A DNA stretch of 64,000 nucleotides from Salinimonas iocasae (GTDB taxonomy: Bacteria; Pseudomonadota; Gammaproteobacteria; Enterobacterales; Alteromonadaceae), in assembly GCF_006228385.1 (NCBI RefSeq), contig NZ_CP039852.1:2558001-2622000 (forward strand), in the 5' to 3' direction. The stretch's first letter is position 1; the number at the start of each line of letters is the position of its first letter. Under the pieces are notes generated by a model that was not told the origin of the DNA, did not search any database, and was given only the letters and a program-made list of their open reading frames with translations. Shown here in pieces: positions 44,697-53,465 of this stretch. A program made the position numbers and the translations under genes.

Positions 44697-45283
44697 TGCT
44701 GGTTACCTCTGTTTTTATCCATCAATGTCGCTTCTACTTCTAATAATTCTTCAAGCTTTTTGCGCTGAGCCTCTAACTCTTCTTTAAGCGCCTCGCTGGA
44801 TTGTGCCTGCTCGGCGTTGACTTTGTTTAGCACCACGAGGGCTGACTCTAATTCCAGCATCTCGTTATTCGGCGCAATCACCATGGTCTCAACTAACGGC
44901 GCTATGTTGCTTTGCAGTTTTGGCTTCAGGATGTTCAGCCAATGCTGCGCACGGAGCCTGTCCTGATAAGGGGTATCTACCGGTAATGAAAGCAGAATCT
45001 TTTTGAGCAAATCCGGCGTAGAGTCACCAAGATTAGCAATCGCCTGCTTACGATCCGGCCAGCTTGTTTTATCAGCGCTGAGCCAGATACCAGCCCAATG
45101 CAAAAAGTCACACTGATGATCAAACTCTTCATGCTCTGGCGAAACCAGACAAAAATCATCGCTGTCATCAATAACCACGATAGGCTGCGGCTCATTTTTT
45201 TCAGGTGGAGCCGGCTCGGATTGCTGTAATCCCGCACACCCAGTCAGTACTGCTATGAAAGGCAGTAAAATCAATTTTTTCAT
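44693..45283 (-). CDS. qseG: QseG (YfhG)-like lipoprotein
   Basis: A 196-residue lipoprotein with signal MKKLILLPFIAVLTGCAG (lipobox LTGC, Cys16). The C-terminal third is a strongly charged coiled coil (SSEALKEELEAQRKKLEELL). Its place between the GlrK-like kinase and GlrR-like regulator genes, with overlapping ends on both sides, is that of E. coli yfhG/qseG, an outer membrane lipoprotein that activates the kinase. Sequence conservation in this family is low, so the call rests mainly on position. Confidence 0.7.
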   Translation of the reverse strand: MKKLILLPFIAVLTGCAGLQQSEPAPPEKNEPQPIVVIDDSDDFCLVSPEHEEFDHQCDFLHWAGIWLSADKTSWPDRKQAIANLGDSTPDLLKKILLSLPVDTPYQDRLRAQHWLNILKPKLQSNIAPLVETMVIAPNNEMLELESALVVLNKVNAEQAQSSEALKEELEAQRKKLEELLEVEATLMDKNRGNQQ

Positions 45284-46680
45284 TATTGTTTTACCTCACG
45301 CGGGATAGTCACTCTAAAACACACATCAGCATCTTCAACATCAACCACTGACACATCGCCATGCATCAGTTTTGCGCAATCTGAAACAATGGATAATCCC
45401 AGTCCTGTTCCAATAACATTGTCGTTGCGCGGGTCATCACCTCGGGTAAATGGTTCAAACAAGCGTTTGACCGCATCCGGCGCAATCCGTTTACCCCGAT
45501 TTGCCACATCCAGTACTGTATTGCCATCCTTTTGATAAATCGACAAATTTATAGGTCGTCCAATCGCGCCATGCGCGACAGCATTGGAAATCAGGTTATC
45601 CAGAATGCGGCGGTATAACTCTTCATCCACCACGATGCTACTGGTGCGAATATCAACCGTTACTTCACGGTCTTGTAATGCAAGGGCATAGTCTTCCAGG
45701 CAGTCTTTGACCATTTGATTAGGGTCAACATCGGTGAAGGTAGGCTGCGCCTGTTGCAACAGGAGATTATAATCTAAAAGTTTCTCAACCAGTGTATTTA
45801 ATCGTTGAGTGCTGGATGTCAGCAGAGAAAGCACCTCCACCTGCTGAGTATTTAGTTCACCTACGACATTCTCTGACAGCAAACTACACCCTTCTTTAAT
45901 ACTGGCAAGCGGCGTTTTCAATTCGTGCGCAGCGTGTCTGAGTAATGCTGTACGAATGTGCTCCAGTTGCTGCAAGCGATCAGATAACCAGTGAAGATCT
46001 TTCTCCACCCCGATGAGCTCTGATGGCGCATGGGTAGATAGTGGCGGCAACTCCCCCTGTTGACGGGCCAGCATGCGAATGATGAGTTTAAGCTTTTTAA
46101 CCGGATTAACGATTAACTGACTTCCAAGCAAAATCAATAACAGCGACACACTGACTAACATGGCTGTGGACCAAGCCTGTTTCGCCTGCATGGCGTTTAA
46201 ATCTTCCTGCTGAATGGCAAGGCGCTGTTGAATGGCAGTGTCGACATCCTGTCGCATTGCAGACACATTATTACTGAGTGAATTTAAATACGCACTAAGC
46301 AACATTGTATCGTCGATGTTGCGAAAGGTTTTAAGCTGGGTGATATCTTTCTTTAAGGTCGAACAGGTACTGCTTTGCGGAAGCGTTTCGCAAATAGCTT
46401 TGAGCGCATCAATAAACTGAACAATTGCATTGTCACTAAGTTCAGCGACCGTTTCATTTTGAATGATGGCGTATTGGCGAAGCGCGCGCTCCAAGTCAAT
46501 GGACGCTTCATCAAGTTGCTGCATCAAACCTACAACATTGACAACATACCGCGTCTCGACGCTGGTCATCTGTCCGACTTTGGCTAAATCATTTTGACTT
46601 TGCCAAAGCAACGCAATGAGAGGTACCAGTGCCAGTACAAAGCTGGCCAGTGTTAATTGTCGTAAAGAACCGAGTCGCAC
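45283..46680 (-). CDS. glrK: sensor histidine kinase GlrK (QseE)
   Basis: A 465-residue membrane histidine kinase. Two membrane helices (near residues 10-25 and 170-190, MLVSVSLLLILLGSQLIVNP) enclose a helical periplasmic sensor domain. HAMP follows, then HisKA with the phosphorylated histidine in RHAAHELKTPLASIKEG. The HATPase_c domain has the N box DNLISNAVAHG and G boxes GTGLGLSIVSD. It starts with GTG (46680) after an AGAGAG site. It is first gene of the three-gene operon and probably senses envelope stress with the QseG-like lipoprotein. Confidence 0.88.
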   Translation of the reverse strand: MRLGSLRQLTLASFVLALVPLIALLWQSQNDLAKVGQMTSVETRYVVNVVGLMQQLDEASIDLERALRQYAIIQNETVAELSDNAIVQFIDALKAICETLPQSSTCSTLKKDITQLKTFRNIDDTMLLSAYLNSLSNNVSAMRQDVDTAIQQRLAIQQEDLNAMQAKQAWSTAMLVSVSLLLILLGSQLIVNPVKKLKLIIRMLARQQGELPPLSTHAPSELIGVEKDLHWLSDRLQQLEHIRTALLRHAAHELKTPLASIKEGCSLLSENVVGELNTQQVEVLSLLTSSTQRLNTLVEKLLDYNLLLQQAQPTFTDVDPNQMVKDCLEDYALALQDREVTVDIRTSSIVVDEELYRRILDNLISNAVAHGAIGRPINLSIYQKDGNTVLDVANRGKRIAPDAVKRLFEPFTRGDDPRNDNVIGTGLGLSIVSDCAKLMHGDVSVVDVEDADVCFRVTIPREVKQ

Positions 46681-46779
46681 TGCTTACTCTCTGATAGTAA
46701 ATCGGCCATTGAGAATGGCACACCCCAGAATTGCGAGCAAGTCAGACGAGTACTTCGTTGCTTCATAATCCTTTGATAA

Positions 46780-47043
46780 TTAAGACTGTGTTGTCACTTT
46801 CGCAACATATTCGCCTTCAGCTAATTCTTCTTCGCTTAACTTGCCGTCGCGGTTATTATCCATAGCACCGAATCTGCGCAGCAGCGCTGTGTCACTCACC
46901 GCTTCTTTAAGCGATACCTGACCGTCCTTATCGACGTCAAGACGGGCGATAGTTTCGTTTTGTGCATGGGCATTGGCTATAGCAATAGATTGTACCGCAA
47001 TTGCAGTCAAAAGTATTAGTAAAAGCTTTTCTACACGTTTCAT
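46780..47043 (-). CDS. periplasmic EF-hand protein
   Basis: An 87-residue secreted protein with a signal peptide (LLLILLTAIAVQSIAIANAHAQ, split at ANA/HA near 22-25). It has two EF-hand loops, DVDKDGQVSLKE and DNNRDGKLSEEE, each with acidic residues in calcium-binding positions. A perfect AGGAGG site before ATG 47043 fixes the start, although the frame is open to 47184. It may be a calcium buffer or sensor in the periplasm. It lies 99 bases upstream of glrK on the same strand and could be cotranscribed with it. Confidence 0.8.
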   Translation of the reverse strand: MKRVEKLLLILLTAIAVQSIAIANAHAQNETIARLDVDKDGQVSLKEAVSDTALLRRFGAMDNNRDGKLSEEELAEGEYVAKVTTQS

Positions 47044-47249
47044 GTGTCCTCCTGATTCAGCAACTGCCGGTTGGCGTCGGCCTGTTGCTAACATTGCTGA
47101 CCCGATAATCAGCATGTACCGGTTAACTTTCAAAAGAGCTAACAGCAGTAACCATGCCAGATCAAAAAACAGCCTAATTATCATAGCATTAGTATAAGAA
47201 GGGTGAAGTTATGAAACGGTGGTGTTGCAAATAGCGAACACCACAACAG

Positions 47250-49343
47250 TCAATTTGAAGCCTGGCGGCTGGCAGAATCGGAAAAAGAAAAGCGCGCCGG
47301 CAGATTAGCAACCTCTTCCAGGGGTATTGGCTTACTGAACAGATATCCCTGAACGTGGTCACATCCGTGTTCAAGCAGGTATTCCCACTGACTGACATGC
47401 TCAATGCCTTCTGCACAAATAGTCAGGGAGAGCCGTTTAGCCAGGTCAATAATCGAGTTGGTTACCAGACGACTACGATCCGAGGTGCCTAACTCGCGCA
47501 CAAACTGACGGTCGATTTTTAGCGTGTCGATAGAAATCTGAGTCAGATAACTCAGCGAAGAATAGCCTGTGCCGAAGTCATCCAATGCAATAGCACACCC
47601 CATGTTACTCAGACGGCGGAAAAACTTATTAGCAAATGCAAAGTTTTCCAGATACGCCGATTCAGTCACTTCAAATTCGATGTACTCCGGGTTCACCTGC
47701 TGCTGCGTAAAAATACTGTGAATCAGGTCAAACAGTCCGGAGTGCCGTAAATCGTGACCTGAAAGATTCACCGCTACGCGAAACTTATCTTCAAACACAG
47801 ATTGTAGCAGTGGTAGCTCAATGCTGACCCGCTCAATGACCCAGCGGGTAATTGCCGATATCTTACCGCTTTGCTCAGCAATAGGGATAAATTCAGCTGG
47901 GTTGACCATACCGAATTCAGGATGCTGCCAGCGTATTAATGCTTCAAAACCGACAAGTTTGCCATCACGGGCCACTTTGGGCTGATAGTAAAGGACAAAC
48001 TCATCCTGAGAGATCCCCTGGTCTATACTGTTTGCGATAGACAACTTACGCTTATGGGACTCAACCATCTCGTGGGTAAAGATGGTATAGATCCCTCGTC
48101 CTTTTGCTTTTGACCGGTACATCGCCAGATCAGCATTGCTCATAAGCTGGCTCAACTCAAAATTAGCATCCGAGGCTTTGGCAATGCCGATACTTACGCC
48201 GACGGTAAGGGCCAGACCACGAAAATGAAAGGGTTCGGCAAACGCATCAATAACCCGGGTTGCCAGATTCTTAAGACTCAACTCTGTGACATCCCGATCC
48301 GGCACGATGATGAATTCATCACCTCCCAGCCGCGCCACCAGGTCGCCGTCACGCAACATGGTAGTGACCCGATCAGCCACATCAATCAATATAAGATCGC
48401 CTATTTCGTGGCCCAGCGAGTCGTTAATTCCTTTGAAGCCGTCTAAATCGAAAAACAGCAACGCAATATCTTTTTCCAGGCGACGCGAGCGAGCCAGTTC
48501 AAGGCGCAGGTTATCCATCACAAACTGCCGGTTGGGCAATCCTGTCAGACTGTCAAAGTTCGCCAGACGGGTCATGGTCTGTTGTTGCTCTACCAATGTC
48601 TGATTCTGCTCCTGATTGATAGTCAGTTCAGCTTCAATCGCATCCAGCAATGTATTTACATGATAAGCCAGTTGCCCGACCTCATTGCCTGAACGGGTAT
48701 CAAACCGCTGCGTATAGTCTTTGGTAAAACTTAGTTGGTGTGTAAAGGCCGAAAGACGGCTAAGCGGCGACAGCCACCGGTTGAGTAAAAATAGGGTAAT
48801 GGCAATGGTCAGTAAAGTGGCGACAATAACAAAAGGCAGCACATGCAGAAGCAGCGTCTGCCAGCTATCACTGACCGGTGTCTCTACATCGTTGATAATA
48901 ACCAGATACCCCAGTGGCACACCATTATCGGCAATCCGACTGATAGCTATCAGTTCATCGCCTACGCGATAGCTACCTGATGGTTGCGTCAGCAACTTAT
49001 CAAACTGCCGCTCTTTGGCTAAATCAAATGCTGACTGAGGAAGCTTGGGCTGTGAGTAAATAAGCCCACGGGCATTGTCATACACTCTTGCCCCCAGAAT
49101 ATGCTGATAAGACGCAAGATTTGTCAGCTCTTTTTTAATACGGTCTTCATCAGGGCGGCGCTTTAACAGCTCAGGGGTGAGCTCAATAGCCAGATTTGCT
49201 GTCAGCGCGTTTAGATCCTTCTTAACTGACGCTGTATAAAGTTTCTCGTGTTCGATAACCGTTAGCCACATAACCAGCGCTGAGGTGATGAGGACCGCGC
49301 TGACCAACAAAATGGCGATGGGGGTTTTTATTGTTCTTAGCAC
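47250..49343 (-). CDS. membrane GGDEF-EAL protein
   Basis: A 697-residue c-di-GMP enzyme. It has two membrane helices (near 8-28 and 165-185) around a periplasmic sensor (with CHASE8-like length) and a HAMP-like linker (NRWLSPLSRLSAFTHQL). The GGDEF domain (about 265-425) has an intact ARLGGDEF active site. The EAL domain (about 440-690) has GFEALIRWQHP, VNLSGHDLRHS and DDFGTGYSSLSYL. Both active sites look complete, so it may make or break c-di-GMP. It starts with GTG. The TerB-like gene is 56 bases upstream on the same strand. Confidence 0.9.
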   Translation of the reverse strand: MLRTIKTPIAILLVSAVLITSALVMWLTVIEHEKLYTASVKKDLNALTANLAIELTPELLKRRPDEDRIKKELTNLASYQHILGARVYDNARGLIYSQPKLPQSAFDLAKERQFDKLLTQPSGSYRVGDELIAISRIADNGVPLGYLVIINDVETPVSDSWQTLLLHVLPFVIVATLLTIAITLFLLNRWLSPLSRLSAFTHQLSFTKDYTQRFDTRSGNEVGQLAYHVNTLLDAIEAELTINQEQNQTLVEQQQTMTRLANFDSLTGLPNRQFVMDNLRLELARSRRLEKDIALLFFDLDGFKGINDSLGHEIGDLILIDVADRVTTMLRDGDLVARLGGDEFIIVPDRDVTELSLKNLATRVIDAFAEPFHFRGLALTVGVSIGIAKASDANFELSQLMSNADLAMYRSKAKGRGIYTIFTHEMVESHKRKLSIANSIDQGISQDEFVLYYQPKVARDGKLVGFEALIRWQHPEFGMVNPAEFIPIAEQSGKISAITRWVIERVSIELPLLQSVFEDKFRVAVNLSGHDLRHSGLFDLIHSIFTQQQVNPEYIEFEVTESAYLENFAFANKFFRRLSNMGCAIALDDFGTGYSSLSYLTQISIDTLKIDRQFVRELGTSDRSRLVTNSIIDLAKRLSLTICAEGIEHVSQWEYLLEHGCDHVQGYLFSKPIPLEEVANLPARFSFSDSASRQASN

Positions 49344-49399
49344 TGTTACAACTGCCTTGTTCCCACATGCTCTTCGCCCTGCCCGGCCAGAGACCAGGG

Positions 49400-49840
49400 T
49401 TAAGAATCAGTGACTGAGAGCTTCGTTTTAATAAACTGACTATGAGGGATATAGAGTAAATCAGCAATCCGGCGGATAGTATGTTCTTCCATAGGTGCCA
49501 GTGACTTATCCGCGTACGCTATCTCCCACAGACTGGTTAAGATAACCTTTTTCTTATCATTATCACACCTTTCGTTGATAACTTGCGTGAACTGCACCAA
49601 ATCAACGGCTTCTTCCGCGGTTTGCTCACCCTCATCAAGCAAGCTCTCCAGCGTCGGTTTATCTAACGAAAACTGGCGCTGCAGAATTTCGCGGTACGCC
49701 CGCTTTTCTCTTTCATCAGTATTATTGTCAGCGCGAATCACTTCGCTCAACAATGCAGCCGTGGCAAGCTCTACTGAAAAATTCTGGTCCTGTTCGTCAT
49801 CACTGGAGCGTTTAAAAAGTTCAACTACAGATTTTAACAT
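49400..49840 (-). CDS. TerB-family protein
   Basis: A 146-residue helical protein of the TerB/DUF-like tellurite-resistance fold. The pattern is ELATAALLSEVIRADNNTDEREKRAYREIL, then a long loop, then the second repeat-like half KKKVILTSLWEIAYADKSLAPMEEHTIRRIADLLYIPHSQF. The acidic ADxxxxxxE motifs (ADNNTDERE, ADKSLAPMEE) are the metal-binding sites known in TerB. There is no signal peptide. It sits between the partner-switching kinase gene (69 bases upstream) and the GGDEF-EAL gene. Confidence 0.85.
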   Translation of the reverse strand: MLKSVVELFKRSSDDEQDQNFSVELATAALLSEVIRADNNTDEREKRAYREILQRQFSLDKPTLESLLDEGEQTAEEAVDLVQFTQVINERCDNDKKKVILTSLWEIAYADKSLAPMEEHTIRRIADLLYIPHSQFIKTKLSVTDS

Positions 49841-49909
49841 TCACTGATTCCTATCTTTGGCTATGCTACCTTTTTACGACACTTCTCCTTAAAGGTTTGT
49901 TCAGCCGCT

Positions 49910-51568
49910 TCATTCATTCAGTGCCAGTGTCGCCCTTACCTTCGTTCCGTTTTCAGAAAGCTCCACCTGCCGACACAAATGATAGATGAGCGATAGTCCT
50001 CTGCCATGGGAAATATCTGACTCTGTGTGAGCAGACAGTGACCGTGTATCAAAGCCTGCGCCAGAGTCGTGAATGGTAATAATCAGCGCATCATTGTTGT
50101 CACTTACCCGGACATTAACGCCTATCTGCCCGCTATCAAGTTGTGCAAGACGCTTGGCACGCAATTGATAGTACTGGGAAAATCCTGACTCAGTACTTTT
50201 GAGCGATGAGTCCAGGTTTAGCAACCCATGCTCAAGCGCGTTATTAAGCAGTTCCGATAAAACAGTAAATAACTTACTTTTTATACCTTTCAAACTTTCC
50301 TGCGCACAAAGCAAATCCGTGAGCTCGGATACCAGTTCAGGTCTTCTCAGCTGTTCAGGCTGCAATTGAGCAGAAAAGTCGAAAGGAATTGTTACCGCTG
50401 GAGTGATGGTCTGGTTGCTCAGTGCCTTACAGTGAAAGTGCATAACCGTCATATCATCAGCCTGCGTATCGGAATGACGATACTGCAGTGCCGCATTGTA
50501 AATGTCAGTTGCGCGCATATTCTCCTGTGCAAAACAGGATTTCACGCCTTCCTCACCCAGCATCTGGCCATTCTCATCCGTTACTTCAACCAGACCGTCT
50601 GTAAACATTAGCAACTCATCATCCACTGCGCACTGTAGCGAGAAGCAACTATCATCGAACTCATCATCCTCAAGCACACCCAGCGCCATATGGGCTGAAT
50701 CATACTCTGAGATCGCATTTGTGGTAGCAGACTTGAGCAGCACTGCCGGCATGCCTCCCTGCCATAAGCGGTGATGGGTTCCGGTATCATTCACTTGCCC
50801 GATAATGGCGGCAAAAAACATGTCTGCCGGCAACAGATCGAGCAAAATCCGGTTAAGCTGTCTTACTATTTGCTCTACGGGCAATCCCTGTTGCGTTATT
50901 GAATTGAACGTACGCGAAACAGGTAAAACACCTATTGCTGATGCCAGGCCGTGGCCGGTGAAATCACCTATCAGATAATAAGCGCCGCCATCAGGACTAA
51001 CGGTATGCAGACATACATCACCGCAAAATTGCGCGGCGGGCGATGCGCTGACGTCAAAATACTGTTCGAGCTGCTGACTGCGCCGCACTACATTGTTGAA
51101 AATATGCTCAACAATCGTATGCTCCCGGTCCATAGCAATCTGGTGTTGGCGAAGACGCTTATTTTGTCGCTCAATGTGCTGGCCGAGATGCCGGATACGG
51201 GTGTGAGCTCTGATTTTAGCCGCCAGAACCAGCTTATCAAAGGGTTTAGAAACAAAATCGTCGCCGCCTACGTTAAGACATCTTACAAGCGCCGCTTTGT
51301 CTTCCAGCGAGGTAATAAATATTATGGGTAGATACTGTTCAGGCGATAACGCCTTTATCTTTGGTGCAACATCATAACCGCTCATGTCCGGCATAATCAC
51401 ATCGAGCAGAACCAAATCAGGGGCGTGTAACTGGCACGCAGCAATCGCAGAAGCCCCGTCGTTAGCTTCAATGCAGTTATGATAGCCCTCCTGCTCTAGC
51501 ATATGTCTGAGCAGGAAACGATTCAGGGCATCGTCATCAACGATAAGAATTTTAATGCTGAGCGGCAT
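49910..51568 (-). CDS. receiver - PP2C phosphatase - HATPase regulator (CrsR/HsbR type)
   Basis: A 552-residue three-domain regulator. It has a receiver domain (1-125, acceptor Asp in PDLVLLDVIMPDMSGYD), a short coiled coil, a SpoIIE/RsbU-type PP2C phosphatase (about 170-385, YYLIGDFTGHGLASAIG, ELLMFTDGLVEVTDENG) and a C-terminal RsbW-like serine kinase (about 420-552, ELLNNALEHG, IHDSGAGFD, GRGLSLIYHL). This order is that of Shewanella CrsR and Pseudomonas HsbR, which control a STAS anti-sigma antagonist and so sigma factor or flagellar programmes. The STAS gene lies 5 bases upstream, as expected for a partner-switching pair. Confidence 0.9.
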   Translation of the reverse strand: MPLSIKILIVDDDALNRFLLRHMLEQEGYHNCIEANDGASAIAACQLHAPDLVLLDVIMPDMSGYDVAPKIKALSPEQYLPIIFITSLEDKAALVRCLNVGGDDFVSKPFDKLVLAAKIRAHTRIRHLGQHIERQNKRLRQHQIAMDREHTIVEHIFNNVVRRSQQLEQYFDVSASPAAQFCGDVCLHTVSPDGGAYYLIGDFTGHGLASAIGVLPVSRTFNSITQQGLPVEQIVRQLNRILLDLLPADMFFAAIIGQVNDTGTHHRLWQGGMPAVLLKSATTNAISEYDSAHMALGVLEDDEFDDSCFSLQCAVDDELLMFTDGLVEVTDENGQMLGEEGVKSCFAQENMRATDIYNAALQYRHSDTQADDMTVMHFHCKALSNQTITPAVTIPFDFSAQLQPEQLRRPELVSELTDLLCAQESLKGIKSKLFTVLSELLNNALEHGLLNLDSSLKSTESGFSQYYQLRAKRLAQLDSGQIGVNVRVSDNNDALIITIHDSGAGFDTRSLSAHTESDISHGRGLSLIYHLCRQVELSENGTKVRATLALNE

Positions 51569-51573
51569 GAGAT

Positions 51574-51879
51574 TCAGCTGATAGTGAATTTTTTATCAAA
51601 CCGCGAAATCTCTAAAATCCGGGCCACCTGTGGGCGACAGTGGGTTATTTTAAATTCGATATCCCGATGGCTCAGGCTTTTCTGCATATTTAACAACATG
51701 CCCAGTGCAGAGCTATCCATGTATTCCGTTTTCGCCAGGTTCACTTCTACAACGCTTACCTGTTCTGGTATTGCCTGATAGGCTTGCTTGAAGGCCTGCA
51801 CTTTAGCAAAATCAAATTTTTCATCCATGGCGATGATGAGACGTTCGTTTTTATCAACGGTTTCGGTAACTAACGACAT
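51574..51879 (-). CDS. STAS-domain anti-sigma factor antagonist
   Basis: A 101-residue single STAS domain. The phosphorylation loop KTEYMDSSALGMLL carries Ser57 (second serine of DSSALG), the position phosphorylated in SpoIIAA. It is the expected target of the kinase/phosphatase encoded 5 bases downstream. ATG 51879, with AGGAG about 8 bases before it, is preferred to the frame start at 51924. Confidence 0.9.
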   Translation of the reverse strand: MSLVTETVDKNERLIIAMDEKFDFAKVQAFKQAYQAIPEQVSVVEVNLAKTEYMDSSALGMLLNMQKSLSHRDIEFKITHCRPQVARILEISRFDKKFTIS

Positions 51880-52024
51880 ACCTGTTCTCCTGCTAGGCCG
51901 CAACCAATTCATGGTATCTGGCACGATGCAGATAAATATAGTCAGCAGATGCGTACTGCGCTATTAATTTTTTATGCTTTTTCTACCATAATGTAGAGCA
52001 AACTTTAATTAGCCGGAAAATTCT

Positions 52025-52351
52025 ATGACTGACTCAAATCTGGTTTACAGCACAGATTCAGGCCGGATAAAGCAATCCGACAATAAACAGGCGCCCCGGT
52101 CTGTTTCAAAAGACGGTGTGGTAAGAATCAGCCGCGAAACTAAAGGGCGTAAAGGTAAAGGTGTGTCTATCGTTTCCGGACTGGACCTGGATGCAAAAGC
52201 GCTTAAATCTTTATGTACTGAACTGAAGAAAAAGTGCGGGTGTGGCGGTGCGGTTAAAGACGGCACAATTGAAGTCCAGACCGACGACCGTGAAAAGCTG
52301 CAAAGTCTGTTGCAGGCTAAAAATTACACCGTCAAGCTTGCCGGCGGGTAA
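52025..52351 (+). CDS. yciH: YciH, SUI1/eIF1-like translation factor
   Basis: A 108-residue protein with a disordered basic start and a SUI1 domain (about 40-108): GKGVSIVSGLDLD, ALKSLCTELKKKCGCGGAVKDGTIEVQTDD. The GCGG loop is the family signature. Bacterial YciH affects initiation fidelity on ribosomes. The length equals E. coli YciH (108). It is divergent from the STAS gene and 55 bases before the two-receiver gene. Confidence 0.93.
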   Translation: MTDSNLVYSTDSGRIKQSDNKQAPRSVSKDGVVRISRETKGRKGKGVSIVSGLDLDAKALKSLCTELKKKCGCGGAVKDGTIEVQTDDREKLQSLLQAKNYTVKLAGG

Positions 52352-52406
52352 CAGCAATCTGCACGTAACACGCTAAATAACAAAAATTCAAAGTGAGATA
52401 TTTTCG

Positions 52407-53207
52407 ATGGATAAGTTGTCAATTCAAGATCTTCACATCGTGCTGGTTGAGCCTTCTGATACACAGCGCAAAATAATCACCACCTTATTACTGAAAGAAA
52501 AAGTTAAGGAAATCGATGCTGTCAGCACACTGGCGGAAGCCAAAGCGGCGGTTAAAGCACATGGTGCGGATCTGATTGTCAGTGCGATGTATTTCGAAGA
52601 TGGCACTGCCATTGAGCTACTGACCTTTATAAAAGAACACGCTGAACATGCAGCGATACCCTTCATGCTGATTTCCAGCGAAAACCGACTCAGTAAACTT
52701 GAAGAACTGAAACAGGCTGGTGTAGCTGCGATTCTTCCTAAACCTTTTGAGCCGCTACACCTTTCCCGCGCATTGAATGCCAGCCTGGATCTGATTAATC
52801 ACGATGAGCTTGATCTTGACTTGTTCGATGTGCGTGAAGTGCGGGTTTTGCTGGTTGATGATAGCCGTCTGGCCAGGAACCACATACGCCGGGTATTAGA
52901 AGGCATGGGGCTGGAAAAAATCAAAGAAGCTGAAAACGGTGCGATGGCGCTAACGCTGATAAAAGATGAATCTTTTGATTTGGTAGTAACCGATTACAAC
53001 ATGCCTGAGATGGATGGCAGAGAACTGTCGGAGTTTATCCGCTTTAACCCTGATACCGCGCACATCCCGATTATCATGGTGACCTCAGAATCTGCTGATA
53101 GCGCGCACATGGCTAACATTCAGCAAACCGGTGTTAACGCGCTTTGCGACAAACCGTTTGAGCCCACAGAAGTACGGGCGATGCTGGCAGCGCTTCTGGG
53201 TGAATAA
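52407..53207 (+). CDS. two-receiver response regulator (first receiver degenerate)
   Basis: A 266-residue protein made of two receiver domains and nothing else. The second (about 143-266) is canonical: VLLVDDSRL, acceptor Asp196 in LVVTDYNMPEMDG, and lysine in CDKPFEP. The first (about 8-125) has lost the acidic pair (VLVEPSDT) and the acceptor, with Ala60 in the place of the aspartate (LIVSAMYFEDG), while keeping LPKPFEP. It probably acts by protein contacts, perhaps with the nearby partner-switching proteins. It has its own terminator at 53255 and no output domain. Confidence 0.88.
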   Translation: MDKLSIQDLHIVLVEPSDTQRKIITTLLLKEKVKEIDAVSTLAEAKAAVKAHGADLIVSAMYFEDGTAIELLTFIKEHAEHAAIPFMLISSENRLSKLEELKQAGVAAILPKPFEPLHLSRALNASLDLINHDELDLDLFDVREVRVLLVDDSRLARNHIRRVLEGMGLEKIKEAENGAMALTLIKDESFDLVVTDYNMPEMDGRELSEFIRFNPDTAHIPIIMVTSESADSAHMANIQQTGVNALCDKPFEPTEVRAMLAALLGE

Positions 53208-53254
53208 TTCAGTGCCGCACATTGTGCGATAAGCTCCGCTAACATACTAATAAG

Positions 53255-53284
53255 AAAGCCGCTATTAAATGCGGCTTTTTTGTT
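53255..53284 (+). terminator. Rho-independent terminator of the two-receiver gene
   Basis: AAAGCCGC / GCGGCTTT stem with an 8-base AT loop followed by TTTTGTTTT, directly upstream of the pheA leader. Confidence 0.88.
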
Positions 53285-53304
53285 TTCACTGCTGTAAAAA
53301 TGAG

Positions 53305-53333
53305 TTGACAGATCCTGTTTACCCTCATAGAGT
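53305..53333 (+). promoter_or_regulatory. possible promoter of pheL-pheA
   Basis: TTGACA (53305-53310), 17-base spacer, TAGAGT (53328-53333). It would start RNA at about 53340, on or next to the leader peptide ATG, giving little or no leader. An earlier promoter overlapping the terminator is therefore also possible. Confidence 0.45.
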
Positions 53334-53339
53334 CAGGCT

Positions 53340-53396
53340 ATGAACCTAATACATCACGCTCGCGCATCGTTTTTTGCATTTATCACCTTCACCTGA
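53340..53396 (+). CDS. pheL: pheA leader peptide
   Basis: An 18-residue peptide, MNLIHHARASFFAFITFT, containing four phenylalanines in seven residues (FFAFITF). It lies directly before a hairpin terminator and pheA. Ribosome stalling at Phe codons when charged tRNA-Phe is scarce would favour an antiterminator, as in E. coli pheL. Confidence 0.85.
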   Translation: MNLIHHARASFFAFITFT

Positions 53397-53443
53397 GGGA
53401 GGAGATGCCGCGCGTAAAAACCTCCCGCCGGGAGGTTTTTTTT
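53397..53443 (+). terminator. pheA attenuator
   Basis: A terminator stem AACCTCCC / GGGAGGTT (about 53420-53437) runs into eight T residues. Just before it, GGGAGGAG after the leader stop can pair with the CCTCCC half instead, forming a competing antiterminator. This is the layout of a translation-coupled attenuator. Confidence 0.85.
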
Positions 53444-53465
53444 TGGCTACACCGGAGAGTACCCC

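Noticed and set aside
46660..46760. Possible glmY-like sRNA just upstream of glrK, as in E. coli
   Set aside because: No promoter, hairpin terminator or GlmY-like sequence is visible between the EF-hand gene and glrK.
46700..46770. TGGCAC...TTGC resembling a sigma-54 promoter upstream of glrK
   Set aside because: The spacing between the two elements is nine bases rather than five, and the orientation is opposite to glrK.
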